64,000 nucleotides of DNA from Bacteroidales bacterium UBA7258 (GCA_002472565.1 DKSK01000005.1:50027-114026); one strand, 5' to 3'. Shown: positions 55,544-64,000, numbered from the stretch's first letter. Made by a program: numbers and translations. The notes: generated by a model from the sequence alone, not told the origin.

Positions 55544-56988
55544 CTCCAACCTTTTATATCCAACGACATTAGATAAGTATTGTACGGCAACCACATTGAC
55601 ATGATGAAGTACAACTTACCGCCTTCTTTTTTAGAAAGAGGATGAATGAAAGAGCCATAAAGCTGCGGATAATCTGAGCCAGATGCAACTGTAAGCGGCA
55701 TGCTCCAAGGCCCCGTAATATTGTCTGCATATCTAAATACAATTTCATACCTTGGCGCATTAAAATAAAGGATGACCCACTTATTAAACTCAGGGAGAAA
55801 CTCAACAGAAAGTTCACCTGCTATGTCATCAATTAGAGTAACCGCAGCTGATTCGTCTCCTTTTTTCCAAGTAGTCCCAGTCCAGAATTCGTATTCAGAC
55901 TGGTTTTCGATAGATGATTCAACTACCCTCGCAAGTTTTGGCTTTGAAGATCGACCGGTCTGAGTGCCAATCATATAGACATATCCATCTCCGATATTAC
56001 AGAATCCTCCTTGTCCGAAGAAACTATCTGATCCCCATCTGATGCCAGCGACTTGTTCCCAACTACCTCCTCCATCAATAGAGCGATACATCCCGGAGAA
56101 ATTAGTTATCCATCCATTCCAATCTCTCATATTGAAATAGTGGACATACTCATTACCATTCGCATGAACAGCAGTAGTAGGAATAGACGTGTAGTCTCCA
56201 CGTCCGTTTGTTACATGAGCGCTATAACATATCTGCCTTGCATTCCCCCATTCATCTGTAGCCGCTCCTGATATTTTTAGGCCGTCTTCAAGATGTGTAT
56301 CGTCCGAGAAAAGAAGTACATTACTTCTCCATGATCCACCATTCGGTCCTGGAGATTTGAAGTTAGGAGTGAAGTCGGAGCCGAAAGTATCGCCAAAGAA
56401 CAAGCCATATCTTCCTTCGGAAATTTCCCAGACAATTCCAAGGTCTGTACCTCCAACATTGAATTTAGTGTCAGTATTGTTAGCAATTTCATATGACACT
56501 GCAGGAAGGCCATCGTGCCCATTGTCCTCATGTCCAGTTACCCTTGAGACTACCTTCAATCCTGAGATAGTTAATGACTTGTACTTGGGTCCATCACCCG
56601 AATAAGTATTATCCACAACGACTGAGGCCTGCTCACTTTGAGAGCCGTCTAATCCCGTCAGGACAAAACAGAATTTAAAACTATCCTCATCCGTAGGAAG
56701 TACTGTATAATTGAATGTGTAATTTTTTCTTAGCACTCGAGGATAATAATTGACACTATTTTCGCCGGCAGAATTCACCTTAGTAATAGTCAGGGATTTA
56801 ACATCTGAGAGCCCGTACAATATCATTTCTACTGACAATTTTCCAGCAACGGGAGTCACTGTGTCGGATAGAAGTTCAATACTGAGATTCTCTTTAGGAA
56901 CCTCAGGCGTTAAACCACCTTTGCCGCAGCCGGCAATAAGAACTGCGGCAAAAGCTACCAATACATTAGTCATCAACTGGCGTTTCAT
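55540..56988 (-). CDS. DUF4185 (GH183-type) lipoprotein, probable endo-D-arabinanase, copy 2
   Basis: 482 residues. Lipoprotein signal (LIAGC, Cys21), beta domain (about 33-128), DUF4185 domain (about 140-478) with NVGGTDLG (Asp182) and FFGDTFG (Asp200). It is closely related to the next protein in the operon through the whole DUF4185 part (VVSRVTGHEDNGHDGLP against VVSRITGTEDNGHDGLP), so the pair arose by tandem duplication; the N-terminal parts differ more. Two paralogues may attack different linkages or branch regions. It starts nine bases after the GH172 gene ends. Confidence 0.85.
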   Translation of the reverse strand: MKRQLMTNVLVAFAAVLIAGCGKGGLTPEVPKENLSIELLSDTVTPVAGKLSVEMILYGLSDVKSLTITKVNSAGENSVNYYPRVLRKNYTFNYTVLPTDEDSFKFCFVLTGLDGSQSEQASVVVDNTYSGDGPKYKSLTISGLKVVSRVTGHEDNGHDGLPAVSYEIANNTDTKFNVGGTDLGIVWEISEGRYGLFFGDTFGSDFTPNFKSPGPNGGSWRSNVLLFSDDTHLEDGLKISGAATDEWGNARQICYSAHVTNGRGDYTSIPTTAVHANGNEYVHYFNMRDWNGWITNFSGMYRSIDGGGSWEQVAGIRWGSDSFFGQGGFCNIGDGYVYMIGTQTGRSSKPKLARVVESSIENQSEYEFWTGTTWKKGDESAAVTLIDDIAGELSVEFLPEFNKWVILYFNAPRYEIVFRYADNITGPWSMPLTVASGSDYPQLYGSFIHPLSKKEGGKLYFIMSMWLPYNTYLMSLDIKGWR

Positions 56989-56997
56989 CTTGTCCTC

Positions 56998-58161
56998 CTA
57001 TAATACCTCAAGTTCTCTCCATGTCGGGAACGCCGGAAACTTTGCATGAGGTTCTGCCTGATACCAGAAGACCGTGGCGGCAATATCAGAATGCTGCGTC
57101 AAATATCTTCCGTCATGCCTCCAGCCGAGGTCTTGAAGCGTGACCTTCAGATTCTTATCAAAACGAATAGGATCCATTATATGCCAGCGATATAATCCAA
57201 AGCGCTCTTGCGAGCGATATGTGCCATCTGGTCGAATAACCTGACATAACCCTGCGAAAGGCGTGCAGTATTCTGTAAAACGTCCATTCCTATCGAAATT
57301 ATACGAGCCACAGAAATAATCTTCTGTTCCTGTGCTACAGATAGTTGGATATGCCTTATCATCGTCAATAAAAAACTTGATCTCGCCTTCGCCCCACCAA
57401 CCATTGTTATGGACTCCAAGAGCGATATAAACACCAACATACTGACCCTTACCCTTAATTCCGTCAATAATCGTGAAGTCAGAGGATTCATTATAAGGAG
57501 TCCTTCTAAATTGCGCATGAAAATAGGCGGCATCATCTGGTACATTTGTCAACGTGTAATCTATCTGATAATAAAGATTCATTGAGTCTCTATCATTGAT
57601 GTTCTCCATAGTTATTTTACACTTCTTTCTGAACGGCATCTGCCAGTAGCAGTTGAAAGCACTGCCGGGATTGACACACACTGGAAGAGAAACGACAGGA
57701 GCGTACTCACCCCATCCCATACAGAAAAAATCAGCGATTGGGCATTCCACAGATGGAGTAGTTTCATCATCCCAATATATCCTGATAATACTCCATCGCC
57801 AGACTCCCGTAGGAGTCATCCATATATGCTGGATAGCACCTGGTCCATCAATTTCCGCTATAGTTACAGTCTCTCCAGAATTGATTGTAAGATACGGATT
57901 AACTTTCCATCCTTTACCAAGATCTCTTGCGGCCCACGACGCATTGTTTACATTTCTTGTATTTGGAAGAGATGGTTCTGCCATCCCGCCTTTGCCTTTC
58001 TCGCCTGAAAGATTCTCAGGCGAGATTGAAAATGTCCTGGCATCGGATAGTCTTGACAAATTGCCAAGATTCATGTTCAGCCCATTGAAATTCTGGGCGT
58101 TTGTCGACATGGCTCCAATCAAGAGGGCAGCCGCGACTGATAGGAAGAATGTTTTATTCAT
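56998..58161 (-). CDS. DUF2961 (GH172) glycoside hydrolase, probable exo-alpha-D-arabinofuranosidase
   Basis: 387 residues with a signal peptide (about 1-22). DUF2961 features are clear: TVTIAEIDGPGAIQHIWMTP, IYWDDETTPSVECPIADFF, NGWWGEGEIKFFIDDD (Glu258/Glu260) and STGTEDYFCGSYNF (Glu280), the last two holding the acidic residues expected at the active site. GH172 includes difructose-anhydride enzymes and exo-alpha-D-arabinofuranosidases acting on mycobacterial D-arabinan. First gene of the group GH172-DUF4185-DUF4185, with an operator 111 bases upstream. Length matches small bacterial GH172 proteins. Confidence 0.9.
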   Translation of the reverse strand: MNKTFFLSVAAALLIGAMSTNAQNFNGLNMNLGNLSRLSDARTFSISPENLSGEKGKGGMAEPSLPNTRNVNNASWAARDLGKGWKVNPYLTINSGETVTIAEIDGPGAIQHIWMTPTGVWRWSIIRIYWDDETTPSVECPIADFFCMGWGEYAPVVSLPVCVNPGSAFNCYWQMPFRKKCKITMENINDRDSMNLYYQIDYTLTNVPDDAAYFHAQFRRTPYNESSDFTIIDGIKGKGQYVGVYIALGVHNNGWWGEGEIKFFIDDDKAYPTICSTGTEDYFCGSYNFDRNGRFTEYCTPFAGLCQVIRPDGTYRSQERFGLYRWHIMDPIRFDKNLKVTLQDLGWRHDGRYLTQHSDIAATVFWYQAEPHAKFPAFPTWRELEVL

Positions 58162-58271
58162 TCTAGTGTTTGTTTATGTGGTTAAAACTATTTGAAAAAA
58201 ATTAACAAACAAGTAGTTAAGTTTTTCAGATAATAGGCGCCCTCTAATGTCAGAGGTTCACGAAGCAAATT

Positions 58272-58289
58272 TGCTAAATTAATTTAGCA
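58272..58289. promoter_or_regulatory. LacI-type operator O3 (GH172 operon)
   Basis: TGCTAAATTAATTTAGCA, a perfect 18-base palindrome, between lacI and the GH172 gene. It differs from the other sites only at the central CG (here TA). Confidence 0.72.
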
Positions 58290-58324
58290 TTTGCAATAGA
58301 TAATGTAAATTTAATTATACAGCA

Positions 58325-59356
58325 CTAAATAATCCTCCTGGATGACTGGCTGACGATAATATCGCCCTGCATCTCTATCTGATGAATCATTCTTGAGCCA
58401 TGATTAATCTCATCCATGATTATTTCAATCACCTTCTTCGCCATCAGTGCTATAGGCTGCTCTATATAAGAAATAGGTACGTTAAATAACTCAAAGGCTT
58501 GTCCTCCATCAAAACCTATCACTCCAAGTTTGTCAGGGACACAAATCCCCCTTTCCTTAATACACATTAGAGCTACCGTAGTGATATTATTGGTTGCAAA
58601 TAGTACTGAGTCTACGCCACTTTCAATAAATCTCTCCAGCACTTCAGGCATTGAAGAACGCAAGGAAGACTCTTTGATGGAGATGACACTGATTTCGCTT
58701 TCTTTGCCTGAATCTTTCATTGCGCTTTCATATCCAGCAATTCGATCACGCATGTGTTGAAGAGAAGTATCATATGCGATTATTCCTGGATGGGAAAAAC
58801 CATTATTAAGAAGCTCAAGCACTGCGCTTCTGCTGACTTCTTTATTATTGAGGCTGACATAATTGCAATGTATCTCTGGAAAATATCTATCGAGCAGGAC
58901 TATCGGCTTTCCTGTTGACAGAACCGCCCTTACAGTGGATTCCGAATTTTCACACGGCACGAAAACAAGGCCGTCAACACCTCTTGAAAGCAGACGGGAG
59001 ATCTGATTCTCCGCCCTGGAGTGATTCTCGTCCGAACTTGAAAAGAAAATCGAATAGCCTTTCATTTCCGCTTCATCCTCAAGGCAACGTGCTAAAGACG
59101 AAAAGAAAGGATTCGAGATATCAGACAGAACAACGCCTATTACACGACTTTTTCCCTCTCGGAGGCTTTTAGCGAATATATTAGGCTGATAATTTAGTTC
59201 CTTCGCTGCAGAATTAATTTTATCAATCATTTCCTCACTGACTCTGTGTAGGTGTCCTTTACCATTGAGGACAAAAGAGGCTAGAGATGTAGATACCCCA
59301 ACATACGATGCAACATCTTGGAGGGAAGCATGTTTCTTTTTAGGATTAAATGCCAT
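58325..59356 (-). CDS. LacI-family transcriptional regulator
   Basis: 343 residues. The N-terminal helix-turn-helix (ASLQDVASYVGVSTSLASFV) and hinge helix region (ELNYQPNIFAKSLREGKSRV) precede a periplasmic-binding-protein-like sensor domain (about 70-343: IGVVLSDISNPFFSSL, GVDGLVFVPC, VLFATNNITT, VIGFDGGQAFE). It lies at the end of the locus, carries an operator next to its own start and probably represses all units until a pathway sugar is present. The inducer is unknown; D-arabinose or D-ribulose are candidates. Confidence 0.9.
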   Translation of the reverse strand: MAFNPKKKHASLQDVASYVGVSTSLASFVLNGKGHLHRVSEEMIDKINSAAKELNYQPNIFAKSLREGKSRVIGVVLSDISNPFFSSLARCLEDEAEMKGYSIFFSSSDENHSRAENQISRLLSRGVDGLVFVPCENSESTVRAVLSTGKPIVLLDRYFPEIHCNYVSLNNKEVSRSAVLELLNNGFSHPGIIAYDTSLQHMRDRIAGYESAMKDSGKESEISVISIKESSLRSSMPEVLERFIESGVDSVLFATNNITTVALMCIKERGICVPDKLGVIGFDGGQAFELFNVPISYIEQPIALMAKKVIEIIMDEINHGSRMIHQIEMQGDIIVSQSSRRII

Positions 59357-59366
59357 AGTACACTTC

Positions 59367-59382
59367 GTTAAAGCGATTTAGC
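59367..59382. promoter_or_regulatory. LacI-type operator O4 with promoter box (lacI autoregulation)
   Basis: GTTAAAGCGATTTAGC, the operator core with two mismatches in one half, 10 bases before the lacI ATG. It touches a minus-strand -7 box, TATATTTG (59389-59382), so binding would block lacI transcription. Confidence 0.6.
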
Positions 59383-59389
59383 AAATATA

Positions 59390-60255
59390 GACAAAAAATG
59401 CAATAAAAAAATTAGTTATTCCAGAGGCGAGAAAGTCGACATCTAGGGGTCCTAAAGAAATGCTTTGGACATAGAAGAACGAGACGGACCTTAACTGAGA
59501 ATCTCATGAAGATGATAAGTAACGAGGCTATCATTCTATTGTCATGAAAAATAAAGATTATCTCTGGCAACTCTGCTATTGATCCTGTGAATGATAGCCG
59601 ATGTCAGGTCGTTCATCGTTGTTCTTTGGTCGTTCGAAGAAGTCCCTAAAGAGTTCTGTAGTCGCTCAAAGAAATTCCGAAGAATCGCTTGAAATCTCCA
59701 TTGGCCGCGAATGTTCTTAAGAAGGTATCAAAGTCAGAGCGGAGTATTCTCATCAGTGTTTCGTGTATCACTATGCGTTCAAGCAAATTTTCCGGCAGGC
59801 TAACATCCGTGAATTGGAGGGGCGAGGCTCCACTTTTCTCCAATCGAACAGGACTTTCAACATCTTGTTGAACGGATTCTTCGGTTTCCTACTGAAAAGG
59901 GTCAGTAGACATAGGCCAATTCACTACTGGTCAAAGTCATGAAGCTCGACAATAATGCCGACAAGTCGTCCATTTTCCGGAAAATCTTCATAATAGAATC
60001 TATATTTCCTTTTGTCCCCGGGAACTGAAGTTCCGGACTGCTGAGTCTATAAGATGACAAAATATGCTTACATAGGGACTGGTCTCGAATAAGTTTCCTT
60101 CTTCTTTGATAATGTGGAAACATGCGGGATAAATTACAATCCGAGACGGCATTTCTGCCCAAGATAACTTCATAATCAATAAATAGGGTGCGGGTTCTGG
60201 AATAGAACAGCTTCCTTATCCATCCGATACTATATCTGCTGGTTACGTCTTGCAT
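59390..60255 (-). other. Unidentified decayed reading frames
   Basis: The first 250 bases hold no gene. Two short leftward open frames follow, 59902-60255 (117 codons) and 59646-59843 (65 codons), in different frames. Neither matches a family I recognise; the second ends DFKRFFGISLSDYRTL, faintly like the end of an AraC-type domain but without a helix-turn-helix before it. They may be pieces of one broken gene. No start signals or promoter are evident. Confidence 0.3.
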
Positions 60256-60284
60256 ATTGTCGCGATCTCGGTCACGAATGATTT

Positions 60285-60341
60285 ACACGCCATTCGGCCT
60301 TTCAGACCCCCATGGCACATTGCTTTGTCAAAGCATACAGC
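60285..60341 (+). repeat. Direct repeat flanking the PUL, copy B
   Basis: 57 bases beginning ACACGCCATTCGGCCTTTCA and ending with a palindrome TGCTTTGTCAAAGCA and TACAGC. Same orientation as copy A at 35737-35795, with about 21 identical bases at the left and about 28 nearly identical at the right. Confidence 0.8.
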
Positions 60342-60432
60342 GGAACGAGTTGACAAGAATCTGGAGACGCAGAGAGATTCTATCTTCAAAGTTTCCTCAA
60401 AGTCGCTATCTACTTTTGCCGCGAAAATAGAG

Positions 60433-60839
60433 TTGGATATAAAGCGTATATTTTTGTTTCTAGCATTTTCCGTCCTCGGCGCGGCAGCTTCGCCCGAAGC
60501 GGGACCGGCGGAATCGAGGCCGCCCAAAACGGGCCTCGGCAGAGCAGGACTCTGTCATATTATATCGAGAACGCCAAGCAGAACAGTCCTCTGCTGAACG
60601 ATTACCGCAACCGGCTGCGCATCGGCCAGGACGAGCTAGAACGGCTGAAGGCCATGTACCGGCATTCAAGGCTGGAGGCGGACGGGGCTTATCTGTTCGT
60701 TCCGGTCGTGTCGAAAGACGGCGGGCGGACTTCCTTCAAATGGAACGCCCAGGACGGAAAGGATTATTATGGATACGACCTCGGCGAAAGCAGCGGCCAC
60801 CTTCATGGAGGAGTGACCTGGACTCAGCCTCTTCTGGGC
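60433..60839 (+). pseudogene. Truncated, frameshifted TolC-family outer-membrane protein gene
   Basis: The first part encodes a signal-peptide-like stretch (IKRIFLFLAFSVLGAAA) with no ATG. A frameshift near 60540 then gives LSYYIENAKQNSPLLNDYRN, LERLKAMYRHSRLEADGAYL, FKWNAQDGKDYYGYDLGESS and VTWTQPLLG, which resembles the N-terminal quarter of TolC-type efflux channels of Bacteroidota. After about 60839 the similarity stops. The remaining three quarters are missing. A TACTTTTG box at 60411-60418 could be its former promoter. Confidence 0.6.
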
Positions 60840-61074
60840 CTTCAGTGGCACTTTCTCCGCGCAGAGGTAGACGCACGAGAGAAGAGGACCCGGTGAGAAC
60901 AATTTGTCGTTGGCTTAGAGAAGGAGGACCCTATACGCGGCGGAGGGCGGAATGCAGTAGCAAGAAGCCCCGACATCCATTCCGGAGCACATTCCAGTCT
61001 TTTCCGCCACATGTCATAGAAGTCCCACAGACGAAGTCCGGCGGGGAAAAAACAGTGAGCAGAGTGGAGCTTCC
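60840..61074. other. Spacer without a recognisable gene
   Basis: 235 bases between the TolC fragment and the end of the regulator gene. A 78-codon leftward frame exists but shows no family features and overlaps the end of the regulator region; nothing functional is recognised. Confidence 0.5.
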
Positions 61075-63915
61075 TCAAGCGGTGACCCTCTTCCGGTACT
61101 GGGACGGAGTCACATCATAAGTCTGCTTGAAAACACGGCAGAAATAGGCGAAATCTTCGAATCCGCACTTAGAGGCGATGTCTCCGATCTTGAAATTCTT
61201 TGGGTCATCCAGAAGGCGCCTTGCACGATTGAGACGTATGCGGAGAATATAGGCAGAAGTCGTCTCACCCGTGACAGCCTGAAGTTTGCGATTCAACTGC
61301 GTCCTTGTCATGCACATTTTCGAAGCCACGGACTCAACATCAGAACCGCTTTCGGCCATTGTAGAATACACCACGTCGATGAGATGGTGAAGGAAATGCC
61401 GATCCTTATCGGAGAGCTTATCTGAGGCATCTTCTTCCCCTTCGGTTGCGGCTTCGGAGAATTTCTTGCGGAGCAGCGCCCTTGACTTAAGGAGGGACTC
61501 CACCAGCGCATTCAGCTCGTCGGAGCTGAAAGGCTTAGTGAGATATGCGTCGCCGCCTGCCTGTATACCCTTTACCTTATCTTCCTGAGAGCTTCGGGCC
61601 GTGATGAAAATCAGCGGAATATGATTGGTGATTTCCGATGACTTAAGTTCACGGCACATCTCCAGGCCGTCCATTTCAGGCATCATGATATCCGAGATGA
61701 CGAGGTCCGGCATGATTTCTCTCGTCAAGGCCGCGCCTTCCTTCCCGTTGCAGGCATAGCGCAGCGTATAGGACTTTTTGAGTTCAGAGCCGATGTACCT
61801 TGAGATGTCGGCGTTATCCTCCACGACAAGCACTATAGGCGTGGCATCGTTAGCTTCCTGGCCGGCTGGAAGTTCTTCCCCAGACAGCGCATCCTCCTGT
61901 GTTCCTTCCGACCCCTCGCCCAAATCTGTCTCCATATCCATATCGAAATATCTCCACTTGCCGTCACCATGACTAAGAGGAAGTTCAACCGTAAATACAG
62001 AGCCCTTTCCAAGGTCGCTCTTTACGCTGATACGGCCTTCCATCGCCTTCACTAGGCTGTCCACCAGCGAAAGGCCGATTCCGGTGCCTATGGTTCCGGA
62101 ATTATTGGCCCCCTGATAGAAAGACTCGAAAATATGAGGCTGATCTTCCGGGGATATGCCGATTCCGGTATCGGCGACCCTCAATTCTATGCCGTTCTTC
62201 TCTTCCGACAAGGAGACTGCCACATTTCCATGTTCAGGAGTGTATTTAATGGCGTTGAAGACGAGGTTTCTCAAAATCTTCGCGAAATAATCCGGAACGA
62301 AATCCATCTCGATATCGTTCTGCTTCGGAGCGAAGGTCAAGGTGATGAATTTCTGTCTGGCAGGATTGGAGAAAGAATCAACGAGCATCTGCACATAAGG
62401 GACGATGTTGCCTCTGCGCCATTCAGGCTTGGCGGCCTTAGATCTGAGCTTGGAAATATCCAGAAGCTGATTGACCAGATTCAGCAGGCTTTCACCCTGG
62501 CCTCGGATATATTTCCCAGCAGACTGGACTTCATCCCGCTTGGTAAAATCGCCTTTCTCCAGCTGCTTGCCATAACCGAGAATGACGGTGAGAGGGGTCC
62601 TGAGTTCGTGCGTAATATTCGTATAAAAATCGGAACGCATCATCTCAAGTTTCCGGAGCATCCTGTTGACCTTTCTTCTGCTGCGCAGGAGGTAAAGCAT
62701 CATGATGATTACCATGATGGCGAGGGTGAGGGCTATGAAAGAAACAGCAAGGATCCGTCTTTGAGCCCGGGCTTGATATGAAAACTCGGCTTCTCGGTCT
62801 TGGATTTCTTTCTGCATTCTGTCCTTGACCAGCTGGATACGGGCGTTCTGGGTCTTGTCCAGGATACTGGAATTCACAACGCTATCGGAATATTCATTGC
62901 TCAGGACATAGGAATCCAAGGCTGCCTTGTAATCGTTCAGCTTTGAATAGTATTCATAATAAGCATAGTACACCGAGGAAAGATGCTCCAGAGAAGAAAT
63001 CTGCCTGGCTACGGATCAGGCTTCGTCGAGAAATTTCTTTGCGGAGAGAAGATCTCCTCTCTTGAGATTGACCTTCGCCAAGGCGAGACATGGATCCAGC
63101 CAATGCCACTTATCAGGAGAGAGGGAGAGGATGTCGTAGGCGCTCTGATACTCGGATATAGCCTTGTTGAAGTCTCCATTAATTTCATAGAGTCGGCCGA
63201 AATGGTCGTGACAAAGAGATATGCCCAAGTAGGAATTCGCCTTCTTGTTGCTCTCCATTGACATCGAATAATAAATCCAGGCAGAATCGAGATTACCGCG
63301 AGACTCAAAAGCTGATCCGATGTTTGCGTAATTAATCGCCTGACCAAGATCGCTGCCAAGAAGCTTTTCGTTGGCAAGCGCCCTGCGGCATATGCTGTCG
63401 GCCAGATCGAGATTGCCCATGGTAAGGTAAATGTTAGCAATCCCGTTAAGGGATACGGCCTTGTTCTTTAAGGTGACAGAGTCATTCTGATGGCTGTAGG
63501 CATCTGAATATTCGAGAGCTTTGTAGTGGTAGGAAGTAGCCTCCTCAAGGACGCTGAGGCGTCTGTAATTCGTACCGAGATTATTCAGAGCCTTGATAAT
63601 ATTGACAGTGTCATTCAGTTGAATGGCAAGGTAGAGACTGCGTTTATGGCAGGCAATGGCATGGAGAAAGTCATTTCTCTGCCTGAACTGAGTGCCGAGT
63701 TCAGAGTTTGCAGCAAGTTCGCCTCTGTGGTTTCCTTCTTTGACGAAGCGTCCTAAGAGCATTTGCAGAGAATCGATGCTTCGATTCGCCTTAATAAGGC
63801 TGTCGATTCTGGTTTCCTCGGCTTTAGATTCAGTCTGGTTTATAGTCCGGCTGCAGGATAGGGCGGCGGCAAAGCAGATAAAGAGTAGCGCAATGCGATA
63901 CTATATAGTGTTCAT
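61075..63915 (-). pseudogene. TPR-type hybrid two-component regulator with two in-frame stop codons
   Basis: One reading frame of 947 codons from the ATG at 63915, broken by TAG at codon 5 (63903-63901) and TGA at codon 300 (63018-63016). Order: lipoprotein-like signal (FAAALSC), TPR repeats (about 60-295), a helix and transmembrane segment (about 387-410), histidine kinase (His436 in ITHELRTPLTV; ATP-binding TGIGISPEDQ, GTGIGLSLV), receiver domain (Asp742 in VISDIMMPEMDG) and a C-terminal AraC-type helix-turn-helix ending QYRKRVTA. A GTG at 62973 could still give a 632-residue kinase-receiver-AraC protein without the sensor. Confidence 0.82.
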
Positions 63916-63950
63916 TGTGGTAGTTTCTTGGCTAAGAGTCAAAGCAAAGA

Positions 63951-63974
63951 TAAAAAATTCCTGACAATCAGGAA
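63951..63974 (-). terminator. Terminator of a leftward gene beyond the window
   Basis: TTCCTGA (63958-63964) pairs with TCAGGAA (63968-63974) around CAA; read leftward it is followed by a T run (63957-63952). CAAAGATA at 63945-63952 (TATCTTTG on the minus strand) beside it may be the -7 box of the regulator gene. Confidence 0.65.
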
Positions 63975-64000
63975 TATAAGATGCGGATTTGCTTGGCGCA

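Noticed and set aside
58237..58252. Hairpin CCTCT/AGAGG after lacI as a terminator
   Set aside because: The stem is only five base pairs and no T run follows in the leftward direction.
60842..61078. A 78-codon minus-strand frame after the regulator gene
   Set aside because: No family features, no promoter, and it lies in a decayed region; treated as chance.
1..64000. CRISPR array, rRNA genes, additional tRNAs, phage genes
   Set aside because: None seen on reading both strands; only one tRNA (Leu, CAG) could be folded, and no regularly spaced repeats or phage structural genes were found.

Overview
The window looks like a chromosomal segment of a member of the Bacteroidales (phylum Bacteroidota). 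The support is the SusC/SusD pair, a TPR/hybrid two-component regulator with an AraC output domain, FimB/Mfa2- and DUF3575-type proteins, DUF4199/DUF4295/DUF4296 proteins, many lipoproteins, and promoters of the Bacteroidales type (TTTG, about 19 bases, TAnnTTTG). The genus cannot be fixed from the sequence alone.

Layout. 1-1.2 kb: an ECF sigma factor, an anti-sigma-like membrane protein and a partial secreted protein. 1.3-3.4 kb: a secreted bleomycin-hydrolase-type peptidase and a flavin-reductase-like lipoprotein. 3.5-9.1 kb: a FecCD/BtuC permease and its ATPase, polA, a second sigma factor and rsmG. 9.1-14.2 kb: nhaA, rpmH, a GPH-type sugar symporter, tadA, tRNA-Leu(CAG) and a D-2-hydroxyacid dehydrogenase. 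14.3-17.3 kb: a FimB/Mfa2-like lipoprotein, a DUF3575 protein and a lipoprotein with an HELAH metallopeptidase motif. 17.6-30.1 kb: a leftward housekeeping block (thrS, infC, rpmI, rplT, lepB, rpmB, rpmG, DUF4295, ftsY, pheT, DUF4296, amidohydrolase, radical SAM, deoC). 30.2-35.5 kb: DUF4199, a family 2 glycosyltransferase, an unknown secreted protein, an ISAzo13-type transposase and a family-10-like glycosidase lipoprotein.

36.2-59.4 kb is the main feature: one polysaccharide utilisation locus, visibly more AT-rich than its flanks. It encodes a SusC/SusD pair, two intact DUF4185 (GH183) proteins and one degenerate one, a DUF2961 (GH172) protein, GH116 and GH97 enzymes, a FucP-type permease, a FucI-type isomerase, a DUF6786 protein, an AraB-type kinase and a LacI-type repressor. 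GH183 + GH172 + GH116 is the enzyme set known to dismantle D-arabinan, the D-arabinofuranose polymer of mycobacterial arabinogalactan and lipoarabinomannan. L-fucose isomerases also convert D-arabinose to D-ribulose, and AraB-type kinases accept ribulose. I therefore propose a self-contained D-arabinan locus: cut at the surface, import, trim to D-arabinose, isomerise, phosphorylate to D-ribulose-5-phosphate and enter the pentose phosphate pathway. Four similar palindromes built on GCTAAATCGATTTAGC lie before araB, susC, the GH172 gene and lacI, and probably make the whole locus one LacI regulon.

The right flank (59.4-64 kb) is decayed: unidentified broken reading frames, a frameshifted fragment of a TolC-family gene, and a TPR-hybrid regulator gene with two in-frame stop codons. 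A short direct repeat (about 58 bases) occurs on each side of the locus (35.74 and 60.29 kb). Together with the composition change and the nearby insertion sequence, this suggests the locus was acquired.
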